Source: Anaerolineales bacterium (GTDB taxonomy: Bacteria > Chloroflexota > Anaerolineae > Anaerolineales > JABWBV01). Taken from it: a DNA stretch of 13,458 nt. The stretch lies in NCBI GenBank assembly GCA_027019845.1, contig JALUWE010000193.1:1-13458 (forward strand). The letters run 5' to 3'. The notes under the pieces were generated by a model that saw only the letters and a program-made list of their open reading frames with translations, made no database searches and had not been told where the DNA came from. The translations under genes were made by a program, and so were the position numbers. How positions within the stretch are numbered: the first letter of the stretch is position 1; each line of letters begins with the position of its first letter. Positions 5,533-13,260 of the stretch are shown here, piece after piece.

Positions 5533-7461
5533 TCATCTGCGTACATCCGCCTCCCTCTGCTCCCCCAACCCGATCTCCTCCGGCCTCACCGCGCGCGAAA
5601 GGCCGTAAAACACCTGGAAATCCCCAATGCGCGCCTCCTGCCACGAGACCCCCAGTTCTGCGAACCTGGCGCGCAAAAACGCCTCCAGCGCGGGATGGTT
5701 GGTGGTGATGTACGCTACCTGCCCGGCCTCGGCCACCAGCCGGTTGTAGGGCGCGTAGCGGTTGTCGCGCCGGGTGTAGCGGAAATCCAGGTGGTAGGGC
5801 AGCGCGGGGACGAAGATCAGCTCCTCCTGCGAAAGGAACGCCAGCGGGTAGGCCACCCAGTAATTGGTGTAGCCGCGGCGGATGCCCTGCTGCCGCAAAA
5901 AGGCGATCAACTCGTCGTCGTAGCGGTGATCGATCTGCGTGACCGCGTCGAACTGGGTGGTGAGGCCGGGGGGGTACTCCGCGGCCTGTAGCGTGCCCCA
6001 CAGGTGAAAAACCAGCACCACCGCGAACAACGCCGCGGCCAACCCCCGCGAACGGGGCCACAAATCCACCAGCATCGCGGCGGCGAACAGCGCCAGGGGC
6101 ACGGCCAGCGGCAAAAAGTAGCGCCCCGACGGGTCCGCGCCAAACGGGGTGAACACGAACCCGGCCAGCAGGGTGAACACCACCCCGCACAACAGCAGCA
6201 CCCCCTCACGCTGCCTCCCCCCCTCGCGGATGCGGCGCACCACGAACAGCCCCACCCAGCCCCAAAACGCCAGCACGAACGGGATCAGCGGCGCGGCCAG
6301 CCAGCGCACCTCCCACGGCGGGCGCAGACCGAAGATCACCGTACTGCCCAATAGCAGCAGGCTGACCAGGTGCATCCCGACCGATTCCAGCCAGCCCGCG
6401 CCCTCCACCCCGGCAATCGCGCCCCCGCCCAGCTCGATCAGCAATTGCGAGACCCCCAGCCGGTACGCGCCCCACCAGTAAGGCAGCGCGCCCACCAGCC
6501 CGCCCACCAGCACCAGCCCCGCCGCGCGCCAGAGGGTATCCGCACATGGCGCAGATGATTCGCGGACGGACATCTGGCCTTCGGACCTCTGAGCATCCTG
6601 AGCGGAAGGCGAACGAAGTTCGGACGAACTCCGTTCACTTGCAGTCGAAGCATCCTGAGCGGAACGTAGTGAAGTCGAAGGATGCGGGTCTTGCAAAACC
6701 CCTTTACGAGCCAATGCCGCACCCTTCGACTGCCGTTTCGACTTCGTTATCACTCCGCTCAACGTCCGCTCAGGGTGCTTGCGATCAATTTGCGTCGCAC
6801 CTCGCACCTCGCACCTCGCACGCCGCCCCTCGCCCCTCGCACCTCGCACGCGGTACGCTAAAAACACCCCCGCAGGCAGGCTGTACACCAGCGTCAGGCC
6901 AAACACCCACAACCCGAACCCGGCCAGCGCGCCCCACAGCAGCCACAGCCAGGCAGGAACAACTTCCTCCCGCCCCAACAAATTGGCTATGCGCAGCGCA
7001 GCCAGCAAAATCAAATTCCCCAACAACAACGCCTCCCCGTACCCCCCCAGGCTGGCCGTGGTGTACAGCGTCACATTCACCGCCGGAATCGCCAGCAGCC
7101 AGACGGCCAGCACCCCTGCCCAACGCGGGAATCCGGCCTCCCGCGCCAGCCACACGGTGCTCGCCATCGTCCCCAGATACAGCAGCCCCTGCACCAGGCG
7201 GATCACCCACACCTGCTGCCCGAAAACCGCAAACCCCGCTGCCACCAAAAACGCGTCCAGGCTGCCCAGATAGGCCTGCCCGTAGAAAAAAACCGGCCGC
7301 GCGCCCTGGGTGATGTGCCGCGCCATCAGCGCCACTACCGCCTCGTCCGCGTTGAACGGCACCCGACCGGCAGCCACCAGCCAGACTTTCAACCCGGCAG
7401 CCGCCACAAAAGCCGCCAGCAGCGCCAGCCCGCCCGCGCGCGTCGCGTTCACCCCACTCAC
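5533..7461 (-). CDS. GT-C/PMT-like membrane glycosyltransferase with repeat insertion
   Basis: The start is taken as GTG at 7461, whose bases overlap the TGA of the upstream gene (GTGA, 7458-7461), giving 642 aa; the same frame stays open upstream to 7854, but that part overlaps the PIG-V-like gene and is not protein-like. Residues 10-30 form the first helix, followed by the acidic motif NADEAVVALMARHI (37-50), then PVFFYGQAYLGSLDAF, as in PMT/ArnT-type transferases that use lipid-linked sugars. About ten helices follow and a soluble C-terminal part from roughly residue 530 (HRYDDELIAFLRQQGIRRGY). Residues about 207-303 are low-complexity, rich in R, S, A and Q, and encoded by repeats (6592-6850). 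They fall between helices, directly after LAYRVRG, so probably on the cytoplasmic side. Substrate unknown. Confidence 0.8.
   Translation of the reverse strand: MSGVNATRAGGLALLAAFVAAAGLKVWLVAAGRVPFNADEAVVALMARHITQGARPVFFYGQAYLGSLDAFLVAAGFAVFGQQVWVIRLVQGLLYLGTMASTVWLAREAGFPRWAGVLAVWLLAIPAVNVTLYTTASLGGYGEALLLGNLILLAALRIANLLGREEVVPAWLWLLWGALAGFGLWVFGLTLVYSLPAGVFLAYRVRGARGEGRRARCEVRGATQIDRKHPERTLSGVITKSKRQSKGAALARKGVLQDPHPSTSLRSAQDASTASERSSSELRSPSAQDAQRSEGQMSVRESSAPCADTLWRAAGLVLVGGLVGALPYWWGAYRLGVSQLLIELGGGAIAGVEGAGWLESVGMHLVSLLLLGSTVIFGLRPPWEVRWLAAPLIPFVLAFWGWVGLFVVRRIREGGRQREGVLLLCGVVFTLLAGFVFTPFGADPSGRYFLPLAVPLALFAAAMLVDLWPRSRGLAAALFAVVLVFHLWGTLQAAEYPPGLTTQFDAVTQIDHRYDDELIAFLRQQGIRRGYTNYWVAYPLAFLSQEELIFVPALPYHLDFRYTRRDNRYAPYNRLVAEAGQVAYITTNHPALEAFLRARFAELGVSWQEARIGDFQVFYGLSRAVRPEEIGLGEQREADVRR
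6592..6850. repeat. Composite repeat insertion in CDS: palindromic units plus 7-bp array
   Basis: Two copies of CATCCTGAGCGGAA lie at 6595 and 6651, with partner sequence GTCGAAGGATGC at 6674 and related CCTTCGACT and GCTCAGGGTGC pieces at 6723-6778. Eight 7-bp units of consensus TCGCACC/TCGCCCC follow at 6795-6850. In the minus-strand gene it reads without a stop, giving peptides such as HPSTSLRSAQDA. The same peptide theme and the same repeat family interrupt the gene at 8041. Confidence 0.85.
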
Positions 7462-8024
7462 CCCCAGATGGCAAACTGCCCCGACATGAACAGCAGCCCC
7501 GACCAGGACAGGTACAGAATAGCGCGGTTCACCCAGGCATGGCGACCCGCGCGCGCCCACACCAGAAACGCCGGAAACAACGCCAGATTGGAGACCGCGA
7601 TTCCGGCCACGAGCGTGTTTCCCCCTGTCAGCACGGACACGCCGCGCATCAACAGGGGCAGCATCGGCGGAGTGAACAGGGCCGAGTTGAACGCGGTGTA
7701 GCCGCGCTCCGCGATGGCCTGGTAGTGCAGCGTGTCCCAGCGCTGCCACGGCTCCAGCCAGGGATTCTCCTCCGGCTGAACTCCGAGATACGGCCGCGAG
7801 ACCGGGTGCGGGGGCAGGGGCTGCGCGTACACCTGCCGCACCGCGAACATCCACCCCGCCAGCGCCAGCCGCACCACCAGAAACGTCACCACCCCGTAGC
7901 GCACCGCGGGATCACCCCACAGAGAAGCCAGCCTGGCTTTCATCTCGCCCAGAAGGGCACGGATTTTTTTGCTTTCCGTTTCCTTGCCTGTTTTCTGCGT
8001 TTCCGGTGTGCTCTCATCCATCAT
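7458..8024 (-). CDS. Truncated PIG-V-like mannosyltransferase (N-terminal part)
   Basis: The protein is 188 aa from ATG 8024; GGAG lies ten bases upstream and a second ATG follows at 8021. After a charged 40-residue N-terminus comes one helix (YGVVTFLVVRLALAGWMFAV), then WQRWDTLHYQAIAERGY, the first-loop motif of PIG-V-type mannosyltransferases (WDxxHY..IAxxGY), which use a polyprenyl-phosphate sugar. Two further helices follow (GGNTLVAGIAVSNLALF, AILYLSWSGLLFMSG), then a stop within the fourth helix. Bacterial relatives are about 400 aa, so roughly the C-terminal half is absent and independent activity is doubtful. The TGA overlaps the GTG of the next gene. Either a deletion fused it to its neighbour's start, or it works as a subunit; truncation is the simpler reading. 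A longer frame to 8114 exists but overlaps the divergent gene. Confidence 0.7.
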   Translation of the reverse strand: MMDESTPETQKTGKETESKKIRALLGEMKARLASLWGDPAVRYGVVTFLVVRLALAGWMFAVRQVYAQPLPPHPVSRPYLGVQPEENPWLEPWQRWDTLHYQAIAERGYTAFNSALFTPPMLPLLMRGVSVLTGGNTLVAGIAVSNLALFPAFLVWARAGRHAWVNRAILYLSWSGLLFMSGQFAIWG

Positions 8025-8028
8025 CCTG

Positions 8029-8034
8029 TATAAT
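8029..8034 (+). promoter_or_regulatory. -10 box of the 8041 gene; predicts a leaderless mRNA
   Basis: TATAAT ends six bases before the ATG at 8041, so a normally spaced transcription start falls on or next to the A of the start codon. No ribosome-binding site can fit on such a transcript. On the other strand the same 16 bp hold the GGAG of the gene starting at 8024. The upstream -35 region is not convincing. Confidence 0.55.
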
Positions 8035-8040
8035 CTCCAC

Positions 8041-9867
8041 ATGCGGAAAATCCTGCCGGTGTTGATCGTGTTGGTCGCCATTGGGGCCCGGCTGCTGCCC
8101 GGCGCGCGCACCATCGACGACGCCTACATCACCTTTCGCTACGCTCGCAACATTTTAGCCGGGGCAGGCATGGTGTACAACCCCGGAGAACGGGTGCTGG
8201 GCACCACCACCCCATTGTACACCGGTTTGATGGCCGGGTTGGGGCTGTTCCTGGGGGGCGAGAACGCCGCGTTTCCGCAGATCGCGGTGATCGCCAACAC
8301 GTTCTTCGACGCGCTGACCGTGCTGTTGCTGGTCCGCTTGGGGCGGCGGCTGAACGCGGCCCTGGCCGGGTGGGGCGCGGCCCTCGTCTGGGCGGTGCTG
8401 CCCTTCAGCGTCACCTTCGCCATCGGCGGCCTGGAGACCAGCCTGTACGTGTTGCTGCTCACCGCTACGGTCTACGCCTACATCACCCATCGCCACCTCC
8501 CTGCCGCGCTGCTGGCCGCCCTCAGCCTGCTCACCCGCCCGGACGCGCTGATCCTGATCGGGCCGCTGGCGTTGGATTGGGTGATCGGGGCGCGGGGAGT
8601 AAGGAGTAGGGAGCGGGGAGTAGGGAGCAAGGGGCAGGAAGTAGGGAGTAAGGAGCAGGGAGCAGGAATTCCTCAAGCTCCCGATACCCATCCTTCGACT
8701 TCAGGCTCACTGCGTTCGCCTGCCGCTCAGGATGCAATACCCAACCCTTCGACTTCGCTCAGGGCAAGTCCCCATCCTTCGACTGCGAGCGAATTCCATT
8801 CGCCTGCCGCTCAGGATGCAATACCCAATACCCAATATCCAATATCCAATACCCAATCCCCACCCTCCCATTCACCATTCACCACTCTCCTCGCCTTCCT
8901 GCTCCCCACCGTGGCGTGGTTCGGGTTTGCCAGCCTGTACTACGGCAGCCCCCTGCCGCATTCGGTGACCGCCAAGGCCGTCGCCTACCAGATCGCGCCC
9001 GCCGCGGCCTTCATCCGCCTGTTGCAACATTACGCCACCCCCTTCATGGGCCACCTGACCTTCGGCGTGTGGTGGATCGCGGCCGGGATGGTGTTGTACC
9101 CCTTTCTGTTTGTGGCCGGCGCGCGGGCAGCCCTGCGCGAAACCGCGCGCATCTGGCCCTGGCTGGCTTACCCCTGGCTGTACTTCGCCACCTACGCCAT
9201 TGCCAACCCGCTGATTTTCCGCTGGTACCTCACCCCGCCGCTGCCCGCGTACATCCTGGTGATCCTGATCGGGCTGGAGCGGCTGCTGGCGCAATTACGC
9301 AACGCAAAGACGCAAAGGCGCAAGGAGGCAGCGCGGTTTTCCGGCGGCGGTGCGTTCTGGCGGCAGGGGGTTATGATCGCATTCGTCCTGCTGGCCCCCG
9401 CGCTGCTCGCGCTGCAAGACTGGCAGCTTCGCCCCGACCACGGGTTGCAGCGCCCGGCCCCGGAGATGGCCTGGTACCAGCTCGAGCTGCTTTACCGTCA
9501 GGCCGCGGAATCGCTCTCCCCGGACATCCAGGCCGCGCCCAACACCCCCACCCTGGCTGCCGGGGACGTGGGTGTGCTGGGGTACTTCACCAACGCCCGC
9601 ATCCTGGACACCGTCGGGCTGAACTCGCCCGAAGCCATCCCCTACTACCCGCTGCCCCCGGCCATGCACGCCAACGCCTACGCGGTTGCCCCCGACCTGA
9701 TCGCGGATTTGCAGCCCGATTACGTGGTGCTGCTCGAGGTGTACGGCCGCGAAGGGCTGTTCAAAGACCCGCGTTTCCTGCAAACCTACCGCCTGCGCCA
9801 GAAAATCCCCACCGGCATTTACGGCAGCGACGGGATGTTGATCTTTGAGCGGAGCAGAGAGCCGTGA
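8041..9867 (+). CDS. GT-C membrane glycosyltransferase (arabinosyl/mannosyltransferase-like) with repeat insertion
   Basis: The 608-aa protein starts at ATG 8041, chosen because its first residues form the signal-anchor helix and TATAAT lies just upstream; an open frame back to 7969 would overlap the divergent gene. After helix 1 comes TIDDAYITFRYARNIL (24-39) and YNPGERVLGTTTPLY (46-60), the acidic first-loop signature of a GT-C group that includes mycobacterial AftB-like arabinofuranosyltransferases. About ten helices follow, then an external C-terminal region with DVGVLGYFTNARILDTVGL and DYVVLLEVYG. Residues about 185-282 are repeat-derived (8596-8884) and rich in S, P, Q and G; a second short array (9297-9325) encodes NAKTQRRKE. 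Both lie in loops and keep the frame. The last codon overlaps the GTG of the next gene. Sugar and acceptor unknown. Confidence 0.8.
   Translation: MRKILPVLIVLVAIGARLLPGARTIDDAYITFRYARNILAGAGMVYNPGERVLGTTTPLYTGLMAGLGLFLGGENAAFPQIAVIANTFFDALTVLLLVRLGRRLNAALAGWGAALVWAVLPFSVTFAIGGLETSLYVLLLTATVYAYITHRHLPAALLAALSLLTRPDALILIGPLALDWVIGARGVRSRERGVGSKGQEVGSKEQGAGIPQAPDTHPSTSGSLRSPAAQDAIPNPSTSLRASPHPSTASEFHSPAAQDAIPNTQYPISNTQSPPSHSPFTTLLAFLLPTVAWFGFASLYYGSPLPHSVTAKAVAYQIAPAAAFIRLLQHYATPFMGHLTFGVWWIAAGMVLYPFLFVAGARAALRETARIWPWLAYPWLYFATYAIANPLIFRWYLTPPLPAYILVILIGLERLLAQLRNAKTQRRKEAARFSGGGAFWRQGVMIAFVLLAPALLALQDWQLRPDHGLQRPAPEMAWYQLELLYRQAAESLSPDIQAAPNTPTLAAGDVGVLGYFTNARILDTVGLNSPEAIPYYPLPPAMHANAYAVAPDLIADLQPDYVVLLEVYGREGLFKDPRFLQTYRLRQKIPTGIYGSDGMLIFERSREP
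8596..8884. repeat. Composite repeat insertion in CDS: two 7-bp arrays around palindromic units
   Basis: Ten successive 7-bp units of consensus GGAGYAR fill 8596-8665 exactly. Then come three CCTTCGACT...CTCAGG units (8689-8736, 8744-8766, 8773-8820), the first and third of which share CATTCGCCTGCCGCTCAG-like ends. Six 7-bp units of consensus ATACCCA/ATATCCA run 8821-8862, and two TTCACCA units lie at 8871-8884. The whole block is read through without a stop as part of the membrane protein. Confidence 0.9.
9297..9325 (+). repeat. 8-bp tandem repeat in CDS (ACGCAAAG)
   Basis: TACGCA is followed by ACGCAAAG (9302-9309), ACGCAAAG (9310-9317) and GCGCAAGG (9318-9325). It is translated in frame as LRNAKTQRRKEA in a basic, presumably cytoplasmic loop between two late transmembrane helices of the protein encoded at 8041-9867. 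Confidence 0.75.
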
Positions 9868-11195
9868 AAAAACTTTTGCGCAACCACTGGTCTTTCCGTA
9901 AGACCTCACAGGTTTTGGAAACCTGTGAGGTCTTGGATCACTGGCCTTTCCTGCTTTTGCTGGCCGCGTTGACGGCCTACCACGTGTGGGGCATCACCAA
10001 AGTGCCCTTCCACCCGGACGAGGCCACGCAACTGTACATGAGCAGCGATTTCGAGGCGTTGTTCGCCCACCCCGGCAGCCTGATGTGGGACAGTTCGCAC
10101 GAAGGCGACCGCCAACAGCGCTACCGCGAGCTGGACGCGCCGCTGACCAAATACATTTTGGGGCTGGGACGCCGCGTTTTCGGGTTGCAACCGCTACCGG
10201 TAGACTGGAATTGGGGGCAAAGCTGGGAGGAAAACGCGCGGGCCGGCGCGCTGCCGGATGCCGCGCTGTTGTTTGCCGGGCGTCTGGCAGTCACGCTGTT
10301 GCTGCCGCTCAGCCTCAGCGGGATGTACCTGCTCGGTTTGCAGGTGGAGGGCAGGTTGACCGGCTTTCTGGCCGCGTTGTTGTTGGGCACTCACCCGCTG
10401 GTGCTGCTGCACGCGCGGCGGGCGATGGCGGAGGGCGCGCTGGTGCTGGGGGTGGTGATCGGGCTGTTGACTGTGTTGGGGGGCGGGAAGCGTCCCTGGC
10501 TGGCCGGTTTGGGGCTGGGGCTGGCCTTCAACGCCAAACAATCGCTGGCCGGGCTGCTGCCGGTCGGGTTGCTGGCGGTGGTTTGGGGGGCACAAAACGA
10601 TGGCAACCGGCTGCGCCGCGCGGGGCTGGGGTTGCTCCAGTTTTCGGCTGCCTTTGTGCTGGTCACGCTGGCGCTCAACCCGCTGTATTGGAGCGATCCG
10701 GCAGGAGCGGCGCGGGCTTCTCTGGCTGCCAGGCAGGATTTGCTCACCCGGCAGATGATGGACCTGGAACGTTTTACGCCGGAGCGGGTGCTGCGCACAC
10801 CGGGGCAGCGCGCCGCGGTCTTGCTGGCACATTTGTACGTGATACCGCCGCGTTTCGAGGAGGTGGGCAATTACGTGGAGCAGACTGCGGCTTCCAAACA
10901 GGCGTACCTGGCGGTGCCCGGGCATGTGTTGTTGCGCGGGCCGGCGGGCGGCGGCCTGATGCTGGCGATCACGCTCTTCGGCGCGGCCCTCGCGGCGCGG
11001 CGGGTTTGGAAGAACGGCTGGCAGGGGGAGCGGAATTTGACTTTGCTCTTGCTGGCCGGGATTTTCCAGTTTGGCGCGCTGATTCTGGCTATCCCCCTGC
11101 CTTTTCAACGTTATGCCATGCCGCTGGTGCCGTTTACCGCGCTTTGGGCTGCGTATGGGCTGGGTGCTTTGCTAACGCACTTCCGCAGGTCTTGA
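9864..11195 (+). CDS. PMT/ArnT-type (GT39-like) membrane glycosyltransferase
   Basis: The start is GTG 9864, which shares GTGA with the stop of the preceding gene; GGAG lies nine bases upstream. The 443-aa product has a first helix at about 27-43 (HWPFLLLLAALTAYHVWG) followed by VPFHPDEATQLYMS (47-60), carrying the acidic pair typical of PMT-family transferases, and DAPLTKYILGLGRRVFG near residue 93, the usual DxPL..Y motif of the second helix. About nine more helices follow, ending FQRYAMPLVPFTALWAAYGLG. This family moves a sugar from a polyprenyl phosphate to protein or lipid on the outer face of the cytoplasmic membrane. Residues 13-24 (KTSQVLETCEVL) come from an inserted palindrome (9900-9934) before the first helix, in the cytoplasmic tail. 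It forms a transcription unit with the gene at 8041. Confidence 0.8.
   Translation: MKKLLRNHWSFRKTSQVLETCEVLDHWPFLLLLAALTAYHVWGITKVPFHPDEATQLYMSSDFEALFAHPGSLMWDSSHEGDRQQRYRELDAPLTKYILGLGRRVFGLQPLPVDWNWGQSWEENARAGALPDAALLFAGRLAVTLLLPLSLSGMYLLGLQVEGRLTGFLAALLLGTHPLVLLHARRAMAEGALVLGVVIGLLTVLGGGKRPWLAGLGLGLAFNAKQSLAGLLPVGLLAVVWGAQNDGNRLRRAGLGLLQFSAAFVLVTLALNPLYWSDPAGAARASLAARQDLLTRQMMDLERFTPERVLRTPGQRAAVLLAHLYVIPPRFEEVGNYVEQTAASKQAYLAVPGHVLLRGPAGGGLMLAITLFGAALAARRVWKNGWQGERNLTLLLLAGIFQFGALILAIPLPFQRYAMPLVPFTALWAAYGLGALLTHFRRS
9900..9934. repeat. Perfect palindromic repeat read in frame as KTSQVLETCEVL
   Basis: Two 16-base arms, AAGACCTCACAGGTTT and its exact complement, are separated by TGG. The 35-bp unit sits between residues 12 and 24 of the GTG-initiated membrane protein and leaves its frame open. 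A decayed copy in non-coding DNA lies at 1533-1566 and half-copies occur in element A. It looks like a mobile palindromic repeat that tolerates insertion into coding sequence. Confidence 0.9.
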
Positions 11196-11213
11196 GAAAT
11201 GGAGAGTGGAGCT

Positions 11214-11595
11214 ATGAATGAGGTGAAATGGACACCCGGCTACAAATTAGCCGTTTTTGGGCTGGCTACGGCCATCCTACTGATCTTCGCGGCCCTATCA
11301 CCGGGATGGGATTACTTCGGCGCGTGGGGTGTTGTTCTTGCGGGAACACCTGTGGTATTTTGCGCCGGACACCATGCGGGCGGTGCTGGAGAAAACCGGT
11401 TTCGAGATGGTGGAAACCCGGCCAAACCGGGTGCGCTTTTCGCTGCGGAACGTGTTTGTGCGCCTGGGGCAGTACCGCGGCTGGGTGGGGCGGGCGGCGC
11501 GTAAAGCGGGGGAACTGCCCGGCATGGGAGGGGTGGGGGTGCGTTTTCCCATTGGGGAGATGGTGGTGATCGCCCGCAAAAAGAAAAGCCCCTGA
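11214..11595 (+). pseudogene. Remnant: membrane-protein N-terminus joined to SAM-methyltransferase C-terminus
   Basis: ATG 11214 follows GGAGAG by seven bases and begins a credible membrane protein (MNEVKWTPGYKLAVFGLATA, a helix, then LSPGWDYFGAWGVV). The frame loses protein character near 11330 and ends at 11504 in Gly/Ala-rich nonsense. From about 11335 a different frame (open 11329-11595) reads LREHLWYFAPDTMRAVLEKTGFEMVE, the typical end of class I methyltransferases in which a (P)RHLWYFSP motif precedes the last helix and strand. The methyltransferase core with its SAM-binding GxGxG is missing. A deletion has probably joined two former genes downstream of the glycosyltransferase operon. 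Whether the last 88 residues are still made is unknown. The stop lies inside the terminator stem of the convergent sigma gene. Confidence 0.65.
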
Positions 11596-11607
11596 GAAGT
11601 CAGGGGC
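11578..11607 (-). terminator. Rho-independent terminator of the sigma factor gene
   Basis: On the minus strand an 8-bp stem GCCCCTGA/TCAGGGGC with a 4-base loop (11588-11607) is followed by TTTTCTTTTT (11578-11587). It begins six bases past the sigma gene's TAA. The stem overlaps the last codons of the convergent remnant at 11214-11595. Confidence 0.85.
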
Positions 11608-11612
11608 GTGGT

Positions 11613-12818
<1,206 letters not shown>

Positions 12819-13057
12819 GGGGTACCTCAGAAAGGTCGCACTGAAGAATATGCCCCCGAATGCAATTCGATAAAAGGTGAGAGAACAAGGGTGAGGCTTT
12901 TTTGAGCCTCGAGAAAGGCTGATGGGAGAAGAATCAGGTGGGATGCAAATGTGATCAATGCGGGCTATTGGGGCAGAAACAGAATACACTCTTTCTTGAA
13001 AATTGGCAACCAAAAAGATGAGGTAATTATGGAAATCTCAGGGTATTGAATCAATTG
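12819..13057. other. Leader region of the sigma gene, no gene seen
   Basis: This 239-bp stretch is more A+T-rich than the genes around it and presumably holds the sigma promoter reading leftwards. I see CATATTCT about 32 bases before the ATG as a possible -10, but no convincing -35. There is no coding signal, RNA gene or repeat here. Confidence 0.4.
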
Positions 13058-13260
13058 CAATACTTACGCAGTTGATGAAATCAAGTACGGGTTTGGTGTC
13101 ATTGCGAGCACCCGAAAGGGTGCGCCTGCCCCGAGCGTAGCGTGGGGGAAGCAATCCCCCACATCGGGGAGGAGATTGCTTCGGCGGGCAAAGTTTATAC
13201 TGAACAAAGTGAAGTGCCCGCCTCGCAATGACACCACAGGCATGAACTGCGTAACTCCTG
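13058..13260. mobile_element. Small non-autonomous element C, 203 bp, with TCATTGCGAG repeat cargo
   Basis: The left end reads CAATACTTACGCAGTTGATG and the right end, on the other strand, CAGGAGTTACGCAGTTCATG, so both match the outer ends of elements A and B. Inside, a perfect 14-bp inverted pair GGTGTCATTGCGAG (13096-13109) and CTCGCAATGACACC (13222-13235) encloses GAAGCAATC...GATTGCTTC (13149, 13174). The flanks show no direct repeat (ATCAATTG against TTAAGGAG). There is no coding capacity. The right end abuts the TAA of the gene beginning outside the window. Confidence 0.7.

Noticed and set aside
7462..7854. N-terminal extension of the 5533-7461 gene
   Set aside because: It overlaps the PIG-V-like coding region in another frame, and its sequence is Ala/Gly/Arg-rich with no helix. 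The GTG at 7461 places a normal first helix at the N-terminus.
8596..8884. CRISPR-like appearance of regularly repeated units
   Set aside because: The units are contiguous 7-bp repeats without spacers, inside a coding frame, and no cas gene is present.
12830..12900. Specific sigma gene promoter
   Set aside because: A CATATTCT string could be a -10, but no -35 at acceptable spacing is visible, so I did not list it as a separate site.
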